Assembly (NCBI GenBank): GCA_036881885.1
Contig: JBAJNL010000005.1
Coordinates: 1-45,283, forward strand
DNA length: 45,283 bases
Source: JBAJNL01 sp036881885
GTDB lineage: Bacteria; Pseudomonadota; Alphaproteobacteria; Holosporales; Hepatobacteraceae
Reading direction: 5' to 3'
A program made the position numbers and the translations under genes. The notes under the pieces were generated by a model, which had not been told where the DNA came from, searched no databases, and saw nothing but the letters and a program-made list of their open reading frames with translations. Numbering within the stretch: position 1 is the first letter of the stretch; every line of letters begins with the position of its first letter. This document shows positions 1 to 8,148 of this stretch, piece after piece.

Positions 1-248
1 AAGAGGTTCCCTGGCGTGTGTTGATTCCCGCTTTTATGGTCTCTGAACTGAAACGCGCCTTTGAAATTGGCTTTTTAATCTTTATCCCTTTTTTGATCAT
101 TGATTTGGTGGTGGCCTCGATTGTGATGTCCATGGGCATGATGATGCTGCCGCCGATGATGCTATCGCTGCCGTTTAAGGTGATCTTTTTTGTGCTGACC
201 GATGGCTGGTCTTTGCTTGCAGGAAGCTTGGTGCGCAGCTATAGTTAG
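1..248 (+). CDS. fliP: FliP, flagellar export-gate membrane protein (3' part)
   Basis: Only the last 81 codons are present, read from base 3; the gene begins left of the window. FliP forms the core of the flagellar type III export gate in the inner membrane. The visible part has the conserved family C-terminus: the stretch VLIPAFMVSELKRAFEIGF, a hydrophobic helix with the IDLVVASIVMSMGMMMLPP signature, and a closing segment around LTDGWSLLAGSL. Every one of these blocks is highly diagnostic of FliP and separates it from the virulence homologue SctR less strictly. It ends at a TAG three bases before tatD. It suggests the organism has, or recently had, a flagellum. Confidence 0.93.
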   Translation, partial: EVPWRVLIPAFMVSELKRAFEIGFLIFIPFLIIDLVVASIVMSMGMMMLPPMMLSLPFKVIFFVLTDGWSLLAGSLVRSYS

Positions 249-251
249 GGC

Positions 252-1082
252 ATGAACGATGTCTCCCCGGCGCTTGCCGATCAACACCTTGTCCCTTTTG
301 ATGGCCCTTTGGTTGACTCACACGCACACCTTAATTTTGATGCCTTTAAGGGCCGCCACAATGACGTTTTAACAAAGGCCCAACAGGCCGGCGTGAAAAC
401 CATTATGTCCATTGGCACAACGCTTAAAAGCTGGGACCCCATTCTTGCGATTGCAGAAAAATATCCACCCGTTTATGCAACAGTGGGTGTTCACCCCTGT
501 GATACCAAAGATGTTGCAGCCAAAGGCTTAAAAGAACTGTTGCTTGAAAAAGCCAAACATCCCAAAGTGGTGGGTTTGGGTGAAACCGGTCTTGATTTTT
601 TTCATAAACCCTTTGATGCCGCGCACCAAGAGGCCATGCTGTGGCAACACATCGAAGCTGGTCATAAGGCCAATCTTCCGCTTGTGATTCACTCACGCGC
701 TGCCGAAGAGGCCACCCTTTCTGTTCTCAAAGAGGCGGCCCTTCAAGGCACGCGCTGCGTGATGCACTGTTTTTCGGGCACCAAGGCGTTTGCGTCAGCT
801 TGTTTGGATTTGGGTTTTTACCTTTCTTTTTCAGGCATTCTTACCTTTAAAAACGCCAAAGAGCTGCAAGACATCGCACAGTTTGCCCCCCTTGATCGCG
901 TTTTGGTTGAAACCGATGCACCTTACCTGGCGCCGCATCCTTTGCGTGGCAAAACCAACGAGCCTGCCTTTGTGCAACACACGGCGCGCAAGCTGGCCGA
1001 TTTAAAAGATCTGTCACTGCAAGCGGTTGCAACACAAACAACGCAAAATTTTTACCGCCTTTTTTCAAAGGCCGCACCCTGA
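252..1082 (+). CDS. tatD: TatD family metal-dependent hydrolase/DNase
   Basis: 276 residues, normal for TatD/YcfH hydrolases, cytoplasmic TIM-barrel enzymes that act as metal-dependent deoxyribonucleases. Metal-binding motifs are in the expected order: DSHAHLNF near residue 22, GVHPCD, GETGLDFF, VIHSR, MHCFSG and VETDAPYLAP followed by the R-G-K-x-N-E-P block. The first 20 residues before the barrel are longer than usual, but the ATG lies 3 bases behind the fliP stop and is the natural first start. The gene converges on the DUF4280 gene with an 8-base gap, and I see no terminator hairpin between them. Confidence 0.93.
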   Translation: MNDVSPALADQHLVPFDGPLVDSHAHLNFDAFKGRHNDVLTKAQQAGVKTIMSIGTTLKSWDPILAIAEKYPPVYATVGVHPCDTKDVAAKGLKELLLEKAKHPKVVGLGETGLDFFHKPFDAAHQEAMLWQHIEAGHKANLPLVIHSRAAEEATLSVLKEAALQGTRCVMHCFSGTKAFASACLDLGFYLSFSGILTFKNAKELQDIAQFAPLDRVLVETDAPYLAPHPLRGKTNEPAFVQHTARKLADLKDLSLQAVATQTTQNFYRLFSKAAP

Positions 1083-1090
1083 TCAGTAGG

Positions 1091-1492
1091 CTATCCTGCC
1101 AAAACAGTGGGCTGCGGTGGGGCCACAGGGGTGATCTTGCCATTCCACATGCAGTTTAAGCACGAGTCCATTGTTAAGACGTTCGTTTTCATCGCCTTCA
1201 CCGTTTTACTAAATTTTTTCCAAGGCCCCATGGGCGCCGGTATGCAAGGCGCAAAATTAATGGCACCCAAACTTGCCGCCTTCGCCGCAATCACCATTGG
1301 ATTGGTGGGGGACTTGCACATCCCAAAAGGCACAATATTCACAAAAGGAATCATATCAATTTTGATCGCCGTTGGCCTTTTGGCAGTAAACGTGCGCGGC
1401 AACGGTAAAACACCCAAAGGCGTTGGCATTTTCGGGATCAACGATTGCGTGCACGACAGCATCGTGCCCAACGTCAGAACCTGCGAGCCCAT
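1091..1492 (-). CDS. DUF4280 PAAR-like spike-tip protein
   Basis: 133 residues matching the DUF4280 (PAAR-like) family, whose members cap VgrG spikes of type VI secretion systems. Visible family features are an early Cys in SCTQSLIP, the hallmark VNIVPFGMCKSPTNP, a second Cys block near AINFAPCIPAPMGPW, and a late LTMDSCLNCMWNGKI followed by a Pro-rich end. No extra C-terminal toxin domain is present, so it is a bare tip. The ATG starts directly after the MORN-gene stop (TAAATG), implying translational coupling. It is the last gene of the leftward injection-system operon. Family call is firm; a structural role as tip is inferred from family and context. Confidence 0.87.
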   Translation of the reverse strand: MGSQVLTLGTMLSCTQSLIPKMPTPLGVLPLPRTFTAKRPTAIKIDMIPFVNIVPFGMCKSPTNPMVIAAKAASLGAINFAPCIPAPMGPWKKFSKTVKAMKTNVLTMDSCLNCMWNGKITPVAPPQPTVLAG

Positions 1493-2374
1493 TTATGCTT
1501 CCTCTGCTTTCATCTCGTTACCTTTTTTGTCGTAATGGGTGGGACCTTCAAGCAGAACACCCTGGCTATAGGTTGCCACCGACATTGTGGGGCCACCATC
1601 GTAGTACTGAAAAACCTGTCCTTCTTCAAGCCCCTGATCATAGGTAATCTCTTGCAACACATACCCTGACGCATAATAAACCGTTGACAGGCCATGCTTT
1701 AAATCATTTTTATACAGCAAAACCTGCTGCAGCAGGCCTTTTTCGTCATAAATAAGATAGACGCCGTCTAACTTGCCTGCTTTGTAAGAGGCACGCATCG
1801 AAGGCAAGCCGTTGTCGTTGTAAAAAATAGACGCACCTTCTTGCAAACCCTCTTTGTAAAATCCATGAAAAGACAGGCGGCCGTCTTCAAAAAACTCGCA
1901 CAAGCCATCAAGGCGACCCTTGCAGTAAGACATCTTCTGCGACAGATGCCCTTCCTCATCATAAAGACGCGTCTCGCCATCAAGCAGACCATCTTTATAG
2001 CACGACACGCGCTTAAGGCGACCCTCCTCATACTCTTCAAAAGGGCCATCAACAGCGCCCTCTTCTTGATCTTCTTCTACACTCTTTTGGGGCGCAGCAG
2101 ATTCAGCGTTTGGCGCTTGCGGTGCTTTGGGTTTTTCAACCGATGCATCCGCTCCGCTCTCACTTTCTTTTGCGCCAGCGCCACCCAAATTTATGTTGGG
2201 GGCGTGCTCTTTGATTTTCTTAACATCTTCCATACCCTCGGCCACATCCTTCACATGCTCTAAACTCTCTTGAAAGCTGTCGCTGCCTTCTGTGAAGAAT
2301 TCTGCACCCGATTCGGCGCCATGCAAGGCTTTTGCTGCATGCATCGCTGTTTTCAGGCCTTTTACAAAACTCAT
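1493..2374 (-). CDS. MORN-repeat protein of the VgrG operon
   Basis: 293 residues. Residues 1-75 form an Ala/Glu-rich helical region, 76-108 are acidic and disordered in look, and 109-287 are about eight MORN_2-type repeats of roughly 22 residues (pattern Y-x-x-G-x-x-x-G-x-x-x-x-Y-x-x-x-G, for example CYKDGLLDGETRLYDEEG). Such repeats occur in YwqK-like antitoxin/immunity proteins and in adaptor-like proteins. No signal peptide is seen. A strong GGGGAGG Shine-Dalgarno sits 8 bases before the ATG, in the short gap behind vgrG. Position between vgrG and the tip gene suggests an effector, an effector adaptor or an immunity protein; the sequence does not decide between them. Confidence 0.78.
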   Translation of the reverse strand: MSFVKGLKTAMHAAKALHGAESGAEFFTEGSDSFQESLEHVKDVAEGMEDVKKIKEHAPNINLGGAGAKESESGADASVEKPKAPQAPNAESAAPQKSVEEDQEEGAVDGPFEEYEEGRLKRVSCYKDGLLDGETRLYDEEGHLSQKMSYCKGRLDGLCEFFEDGRLSFHGFYKEGLQEGASIFYNDNGLPSMRASYKAGKLDGVYLIYDEKGLLQQVLLYKNDLKHGLSTVYYASGYVLQEITYDQGLEEGQVFQYYDGGPTMSVATYSQGVLLEGPTHYDKKGNEMKAEEA

Positions 2375-2387
2375 TGCTAAACCTCCC

Positions 2388-4592
2388 CTAGTTTAGATTG
2401 ACTGTGGCTCCTTTGATGGTCACAGGTCCCGAACCTTGAACGGTTGCTTTTGACCCCTTGAGTGTTGCGCCCGAGCTTGAAAGATCAAGTGAGGCACTTG
2501 CCTTGATTGTGGCAGACTTGCTGGCTTTGACTGTAAAATCTTTGCAGTCAACCTTAAATTCTTTATCTGTTTTAAAAGAGATGCCTTTTGTGGCGGTGCA
2601 CTTTAGTTCACCATCCACCTTAATTGTCCAACCACCCTTAATGGTTAATTTGTCGTCTTTTTTAACCTCTGTGGTGCGGTTTTTACCAATGGTGATTGTT
2701 TGACTGCCCGCATCAATGGTAAACGTTTGATCGCCTTTGGTAATCTTGAAAGTCTCATTCCCCTCACCAAGGGTTGTACTTAAGTGGCCTTTTTTGAGCT
2801 CAATGGTGCGGTTGCCCTTTTCAAGCGTGAGGCTGTCGTGTCCTGTGCCTTCTTTTTTGTCCTTTGTTTTATCGGCTTTCAAAATGGTTTTTCTGTCGCC
2901 CGAGACAAGGGTTGTTTCAAAGTTGCTATCCTCAATGGTAACGGTTTTCTTGTTCTTAATCAGGGTGACGGTATCTTTTTCGGCCTGCAAAAAGATCTCT
3001 TCTTCGCCTTTGGCATCGTTAAAGCGCAACTCGTTAAAGTTATCTTTCGTGCTTTTTTCACCTTTTTTGGTCGAGCGCGTCTTAAAACTGCTCATGGTTT
3101 TGGTTTTTGTGTCATAGGGCGGCTTGTTATCCCCGTTATACAAGCAACCAATCACAATGGGGCGCTCGATATCGCCCTCTTCAAAGTGCACCAAAACTTC
3201 TTGACCCACGCGCGGCAACACAAAGCTGCCCCAGCCATTGCCGGCAACCGAGGTTAAAACACGCACCCAACACGAGGTTGTATCGTCATTTTTTTCGTTC
3301 TGGTCCCAATGAAATTTGATTTTGATGCGGCCAAATTCATCACACCAAATCTCTTCTTTTTCTGGCCCCGTGACGGTGGCTGTTAAAGGGCCTTCTGCTT
3401 TGGGACGCTCACGCTGTAAGGGTGCTCGGTACGGCACATCCATGGGCAAAGCTGTGAACATATTGCCTTGCAAGACATCCTCACCCACCACACCGTAACT
3501 GTGCCGCGCGCGCACCACAAGATATTTTGCATTCAGTGCCTTGTCAGGACATTTTTGCGTTTCGATAATGGTGCCCGGTGACGACTCTAAACACGTGCTG
3601 CGGCCATACATCAAAACGGCGGGCCACTCAAGCGATTGAATGCGGTTTTCTGCAAGGGTTTTGCCACGTTTTTCCTCGCAAAAAAACGCCGTGTGTATGT
3701 AATGTTTCAGCGCATGTTTGAAAGCAAGCAGCTTGCTTTTTTTGCCCGGCCGTGGCGTCATCAGCTTTTGGGTAGGTTTGTCGGCTGCGTAATCATTCAG
3801 CGCCACCTCTGTCGCCACCGGCTGCGTGCGTTTTTCAAAAGACCACAACACATCGGGATCTGTTTTTTCTAAATGCGCAGAAGCCTCTTTGTAAACAAAG
3901 GGCGTTTTGGCCGATTCTCCTTGATCATTTTTATCAAAAAGCACCATGGTGTGCTCTTTTTCGCCGTGGGCAAAATAATACCCAATGCCTTCTTCCTCTA
4001 AAAGACGCGAGATAAAATCAAAATAGCTTTCTTTATACTGCACACAAAAAAGACGCTTTGTGGTGTAAGCGCTTTTTGTGGCATCCTTGACTTTAACGTC
4101 GTACTCTTTAAGCAGCTTCTTTGCGATATCAAAAGCTGTCTCATTTTGAAAAATGAGGCTGTCGCGCGTATTTTTCAAAAACCAAAAATGTGGCCGCAGC
4201 TCAACCTGCAAGATCTTATAACGCTTGCCGTTATCTTTATCACTGGCCGGCTGCGTAAGCTCGCGCATATCAGATACAAAGCCATGAAAAAAGCGCCGCG
4301 GCTTATCTGGCTTAGGCGGGTTACCCTTGGCGCCCAAAAAGGCAAGTGACGCCGGTGTGCCTAAGATATCTTTGGGAATCTTTTTGTCGGCTTCTTGCCG
4401 CACAAGCAGTGTAAACAAAAAAGGGGTCGAGAGTTCCTCGTCCCCTTCGATGCGAATCACATCATGCAGCTCAAGCCCCTTGATGTCGATCTTGATCCAC
4501 AGAACCTTTTCAACAAGGGCAAAAGAACCTGACCTGTCATAGGTTGCGCCTTCGCGCCCTAAACGTTGTGATAAAAGTGCCCGCACCCCCAC
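2388..4592 (-). CDS. vgrG: VgrG, T6SS spike protein (TssI)
   Basis: 734 residues, forming the trimeric spike on the tube. The gp27-like part (about 25-420) has the typical FLFTLLV, FHGFVSDM and SRLLEEEGIGYYFAHGEKEHTMVLFD blocks in short form. The gp5-like OB domain has WCDEFGRIKIKFHWDQ and WVRVLTSVAGNGWGSFVLPR, then GQEVLVHFEEGDIERPIVIG. From about 530 to the end it is a Thr/Lys-rich repetitive beta-helix that stops at residue 734 with no extra effector domain. GTG start chosen because AAGGAG lies 8 bases upstream. Lies between the tube paralogues and the MORN/DUF4280 pair in one operon. Confidence 0.96.
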   Translation of the reverse strand: MGVRALLSQRLGREGATYDRSGSFALVEKVLWIKIDIKGLELHDVIRIEGDEELSTPFLFTLLVRQEADKKIPKDILGTPASLAFLGAKGNPPKPDKPRRFFHGFVSDMRELTQPASDKDNGKRYKILQVELRPHFWFLKNTRDSLIFQNETAFDIAKKLLKEYDVKVKDATKSAYTTKRLFCVQYKESYFDFISRLLEEEGIGYYFAHGEKEHTMVLFDKNDQGESAKTPFVYKEASAHLEKTDPDVLWSFEKRTQPVATEVALNDYAADKPTQKLMTPRPGKKSKLLAFKHALKHYIHTAFFCEEKRGKTLAENRIQSLEWPAVLMYGRSTCLESSPGTIIETQKCPDKALNAKYLVVRARHSYGVVGEDVLQGNMFTALPMDVPYRAPLQRERPKAEGPLTATVTGPEKEEIWCDEFGRIKIKFHWDQNEKNDDTTSCWVRVLTSVAGNGWGSFVLPRVGQEVLVHFEEGDIERPIVIGCLYNGDNKPPYDTKTKTMSSFKTRSTKKGEKSTKDNFNELRFNDAKGEEEIFLQAEKDTVTLIKNKKTVTIEDSNFETTLVSGDRKTILKADKTKDKKEGTGHDSLTLEKGNRTIELKKGHLSTTLGEGNETFKITKGDQTFTIDAGSQTITIGKNRTTEVKKDDKLTIKGGWTIKVDGELKCTATKGISFKTDKEFKVDCKDFTVKASKSATIKASASLDLSSSGATLKGSKATVQGSGPVTIKGATVNLN

Positions 4593-4611
4593 CGTTTATG
4601 CTCCTTGCCAT

Positions 4612-5184
4612 TTACTTGGTCACACCGCCTTCAGAAAAGCTAAAGCTACCAATAACGTCTGTGTTGCCTTCAGGATCGCCCGTTTTCGGATCAATCAGGC
4701 CACTTTGTGCCTGAACCGCTTCATACTCGCACACAATAGCTTTACAGTTGTCTGTAAACGGTATGGGGTGTGTGACAAACGAGCATCCCTTATACACAAA
4801 ACCTTTTCTTGTTGACTTGGTGTCGTTCACATTGTGGGGATCAATCACCGCAAGATCAAAAAGACGACCCTTCACAAACATTGTTGTATACTCAACCTCT
4901 AAAAGATCACGCGCATCTACATAGACTACCACAACGCCACCTTTAATTGTTTTACCTGCGCTTGGCCCGGCAGAAGTTCTGCTAACTGGCATATGAAAGT
5001 AAAATGAACGCCCAAAAATCTCGTAGCCCTCAAGGTCTGAGCTTGTCAGGTCTTTTTTATCCATATTTATGTTAAAAACATAAGGGGGGAAACCCGTGCG
5101 TGGCCCTGTCGTTGCTGATTTAACCGAGCTATCGAAAATAGATTCGACCTGATCTTCTAAGGCAACAATCTTCTCAAAATCCAC
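4612..5184 (-). CDS. Hcp-like tube protein, second paralogue
   Basis: 190 residues, homologous to the protein encoded just upstream. Shared signatures are FYFHMPVSR, a GGVVVVY strand, EYTTMFVKG, the NVND tetrad, RKGFVYKGC, a HP pair, and a closing DPKTGDPEG. The final part, with strands ending in an E-Y-x-x-x pattern, resembles the C-terminal strands of Hcp tube proteins, but overall it is far from textbook Hcp, so tube function rests largely on its place between sheath and spike genes. GTG start with AAAGGAGA a few bases upstream. Alternative roles are a tube initiator or a VgrG-tube adaptor. Confidence 0.68.
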   Translation of the reverse strand: MDFEKIVALEDQVESIFDSSVKSATTGPRTGFPPYVFNINMDKKDLTSSDLEGYEIFGRSFYFHMPVSRTSAGPSAGKTIKGGVVVVYVDARDLLEVEYTTMFVKGRLFDLAVIDPHNVNDTKSTRKGFVYKGCSFVTHPIPFTDNCKAIVCEYEAVQAQSGLIDPKTGDPEGNTDVIGSFSFSEGGVTK

Positions 5185-5225
5185 AATACATCTCCTTTAA
5201 CACCATCAACCCCTAACACACATCA

Positions 5226-5792
5226 TCATCCAGCCGACCCTTTAGCAAAATCATACTCCACAGCATCTTTTGCACCACCAGCGTTACCCGTTTCTGGATC
5301 AGCTTTTGTGTTTTTGGTCTCAAACTTATTGTATTCAAAGGCTACAAGCATCGTGCTTTCCCCTAATTTTTCTGGGTGCGCAATAATCTCGCAATCCTTT
5401 AAAGTAAAAATCTTACGCTCTGATGCCACGTCGTTAACGTTTTGCGTTTCAACAATCTGAAGCTCAAAAATAAACCCTTTAAAGGTAATCGTTGTGTATT
5501 CAAGCTTAACAAGCGCATCAGCGTTTGCATAAAGAAGGCCTGAGCCACCTTGAAGAATTTTTTTACTCGATACACCATCTGATCCACGACGCATGGGTAG
5601 AAAGTAATAAAACGCTTCCGCATGCTCCTTGAACTTTTCAATAGATGATTCGGTTTTGACTTTGCCGTCCACAGTGACCTTAAACATCACCTTGGGCAGC
5701 GCTTCCTTTTCTCCCTCAACAATTTCGCGAACGTATTTATCAAAACGTCCGCGGGCATTGTCAAGAAACTTTTCTAAAGCACCTTGCTCCAC
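5226..5792 (-). CDS. Hcp-like tube protein, first paralogue
   Basis: 188 residues. It has the same layout as its downstream paralogue: FYYFLPMRR, GGSGLLY, EYTTITFKG, QNVNDVASERK, LKDCEIIAHP, AFEYNKFE and DPETGN. About 35-40 percent of residues look shared by eye in the second half. The end of the domain resembles the closing strands of Hcp/phage-tube folds; direct Hcp family membership is inferred from gene order (sheath, tube, spike). The GTG start is backed by a near-perfect AGGAGG six bases upstream, lying in the 10-base gap behind the sheath gene. An unusual second copy follows at 42 bases. Confidence 0.7.
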   Translation of the reverse strand: MEQGALEKFLDNARGRFDKYVREIVEGEKEALPKVMFKVTVDGKVKTESSIEKFKEHAEAFYYFLPMRRGSDGVSSKKILQGGSGLLYANADALVKLEYTTITFKGFIFELQIVETQNVNDVASERKIFTLKDCEIIAHPEKLGESTMLVAFEYNKFETKNTKADPETGNAGGAKDAVEYDFAKGSAG

Positions 5793-5802
5793 AACTCACC
5801 TC

Positions 5803-7857
5803 CTAACCAACAGACTCGGGTATCTTGGCCACAAGGCGCAGCGATACCGTTAGCTCTTCAAGTTGAAAGTGCGGGCGTAAGAACAAAACAGCTTTGTATG
5901 ATCCAGGCTTGCCAGGCTCATCAACCACCACCACTTTACCCTCTCTTAGGGGGTATTTGGATTTGGCGTTTTGGTCGGCCATATCTGATAGCAACACATA
6001 TTGCGCAAGCCAGGTTTGAAGATAACGCTGCACATCGGCGCGCTCCATAAAGCTGCCCACCTTATCACGCATAATCGATTTGACATAGTGCGCAAAGCGT
6101 GAGGCATTCAAAACATAAGGCAGACGCGCTGAAATCAATGCGTTGGCATTGGCATCATCTGTATTGTATTTTTTGGGCTTTTGAACGGATTGTCCACCAA
6201 AGAAAGCCGCATAGTCTGTGCCTTTACAGTGGCATAAGGCTAAAAAACCCAAGTCGCTTAGCTCTTTTTCACGCCGGTCTGTGATGATCACCTCGGTTGG
6301 GCACTTAAGCTCGGTATCACCGCTGTTGGTTTTAAAGGTGTAAGCCGGCAAATCTTCTACCAGGCCGCCGCCTTCAACACCGCGGATCGCCGCGGTCCAG
6401 CTGTGAAGCGCAAAGGCTTTTGTAATGCGCTCGGCCAACACAAACGCCGGATTACCCCAGCAGAATTTTTCGTTGGTTGCGCCATCAACTTGTTCTTCAT
6501 AGTCGAACTCGTCAATAGGCCACGAGCTTTTACCATAAGGCGGACGCATCAAAACGCGCGGCAACACAAAGGTTGTATAGCGTGAATCTGGGCTATCTCT
6601 AAAACTGTTCCATTTAATAAACTCAGAGCTTTCAAAAATCTTGGCCATGTCACGGGGCGTGCACACATCGCGGAAAGATTCTAAACCAAACAACGACGGA
6701 TGCGCTGGAATCAAGGCTGGCGCATGGGCTGCAGCCGCCACACCTGCAAACTTAGCCAAGACATCCATGTCTTTGGCGGTACGCTCGAATGCAAAGTCCA
6801 GAACCAAGCATGAGTAAGGGTGGCCGCCAAAGGTGCCATATTCTTCCTCATAGACCTTCTTGAACAGGCGACTTTGATCAAACTCAACAGCCTTTTGCAA
6901 GTCATCGCCAAACTCTTTGTACGAAATTTGCAGAAAGCGCAGCTTAAGACGCGTGCTTGTTTCTGTTTTTGATACAAGGTAGTGCAAGCCACGCCAGCTG
7001 CCCTCAAGGGCCTGAAAATCGGGATGATGCAAGATTTCATCTAGCTGCAACGAAAGCTGCTTGTCAAAAGCCGCCACACGCTGCAAAACAAAGAAGTACA
7101 CATCACCTTGAGGTGGCTGACTCAAAAGACTTAACTCGGCAGCAAACACCTGTACCAAGCGCCTTAAGTGCGCTTTTTCCTCTTCGGTGACGCGTGCCAA
7201 AAGGCGTCCTGACTCTAAGATTTTATCGGTTTCTGCAGGATTGGCACCTTCTTTCGCCTCTTCAGCAACTTTTTTGGCCAGCGCGCCATCATCAATGATT
7301 GTTTGCAGACCCGCCACAAAATCATCGTTACCGTCCACGCGCCCTACAAGATCATTTAATTTAACGCGCTTGTCGTAGGCATCAGCCAAAACAGGAACCT
7401 TCTTTGCCACTTCAATGGGCGTAAAGTCGTCAAAAGAGGAAAAGACAAGCTCGATGCCCAGCATGTCACCACCCTCAGCCGTAGCTTCTTTGGCATCACC
7501 CTCTTTGCCATCGGCTTTCGCATCTTTCTTGGCGTCAGCTTTTGCATCTTTTTTGGGAGTTTCTTTTTTATCACCCGCAGGTGCTGCGCTTGCACCCATA
7601 ACGTTTTTCACCGAAAACGCAAGGCGTGGTGACAGAGCTTCCATCACGTTGTTAAAGTTATCGCGATCAATTTCAACAAACTTGCGCTCTTTCAAAGGAA
7701 GCTGCTTTTTTTCACTTTTCGCTGCAAGATCTGCAATAATTCCCACAACAAAGGGGAGCTCTTTTTTCTCAATCGCGTCGCCTATTTCAACGTCGTACGT
7801 AATCTGTACACGCGGCTTGCGAACACGCGAGAGAACATGTTGGATGCTTTCAACCAT
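5803..7857 (-). CDS. Single-chain TssB-TssC contractile sheath fusion
   Basis: 684 residues in one uninterrupted frame. Residues 1-190 are TssB/VipA: FVVGIIADLAAKSE, PLKERKFVEIDRDNFN and SPRLAF, then DDFTPIEVAKKVPVLADAY and GNDDF. A Lys/Ala/Asp-rich low-complexity insert (about 91-131) interrupts this half. Residues 191-684 are full TssC/VipB: EILHHPDFQALEGSWRGLHY, FGGHPYSCLVLDF, PAHPSLFG, a FALHSWTAAIRGVEGGG block and the handshake end around LFLRPHFQLEELTVSLRLVA. TssB and TssC are separate proteins in well-studied T6SSs; together they would be about 660-680 residues, so nothing is missing and the join is a true fusion. First gene of the operon; AAAGGGAAG lies about 15 bases before the ATG. 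Confidence 0.93.
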   Translation of the reverse strand: MVESIQHVLSRVRKPRVQITYDVEIGDAIEKKELPFVVGIIADLAAKSEKKQLPLKERKFVEIDRDNFNNVMEALSPRLAFSVKNVMGASAAPAGDKKETPKKDAKADAKKDAKADGKEGDAKEATAEGGDMLGIELVFSSFDDFTPIEVAKKVPVLADAYDKRVKLNDLVGRVDGNDDFVAGLQTIIDDGALAKKVAEEAKEGANPAETDKILESGRLLARVTEEEKAHLRRLVQVFAAELSLLSQPPQGDVYFFVLQRVAAFDKQLSLQLDEILHHPDFQALEGSWRGLHYLVSKTETSTRLKLRFLQISYKEFGDDLQKAVEFDQSRLFKKVYEEEYGTFGGHPYSCLVLDFAFERTAKDMDVLAKFAGVAAAAHAPALIPAHPSLFGLESFRDVCTPRDMAKIFESSEFIKWNSFRDSPDSRYTTFVLPRVLMRPPYGKSSWPIDEFDYEEQVDGATNEKFCWGNPAFVLAERITKAFALHSWTAAIRGVEGGGLVEDLPAYTFKTNSGDTELKCPTEVIITDRREKELSDLGFLALCHCKGTDYAAFFGGQSVQKPKKYNTDDANANALISARLPYVLNASRFAHYVKSIMRDKVGSFMERADVQRYLQTWLAQYVLLSDMADQNAKSKYPLREGKVVVVDEPGKPGSYKAVLFLRPHFQLEELTVSLRLVAKIPESVG

Positions 7858-8148
7858 TAAACAAAACCTATTCTTCCCTTTCTAAGAGCTTTCACAGTAA
7901 AACATTTGTGCCTTTAATTTTCTGTAAATCTGACTTAATTACTTTAAGCCTGTCTTGCAAAAAGAATAAAATTTTGTATTGTTTTGGTTTATTGTGCCTT
8001 AAAAGCAAGCATTACAACCAAACAAGACACAAGAAGGCCCAGCGCCTCAAAGCGACCCTGCGCGCTGTCAAAACAGCCAACAGCCTTTTTACTGTCTGTC
8101 TTGTAAAGATCTTTAAAATGATTCGGCCAAAACGTACACTGCCGTTAG
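7858..8148. other. Intergenic region upstream of the injection-system operon
   Basis: This 291-base AT-rich gap lies between the glycosyltransferase stop and the sheath ATG, both leftward. It must hold the promoter of the operon unless that is read through from the right. I could not find a convincing -35/-10 pair on the minus strand, a terminator for the glycosyltransferase, or a credible gene. The 83-codon frame on the plus strand here has no family features. Confidence 0.5.

Noticed and set aside
1107..1535. 142-codon frame on the plus strand, hydrophobic in parts
   Set aside because: It is antisense to the DUF4280 gene, whose family motifs are unmistakable; it has no family features of its own.
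2388..4592. Evolved VgrG with a C-terminal toxin
   Set aside because: The repetitive beta-helix continues to the last residue; no extra domain follows.
7415..7885. 156-codon Ser/Ala/Phe-rich frame on the plus strand
   Set aside because: Antisense to the repetitive TssB insert; the low complexity is the mirror of the Lys/Ala repeats.
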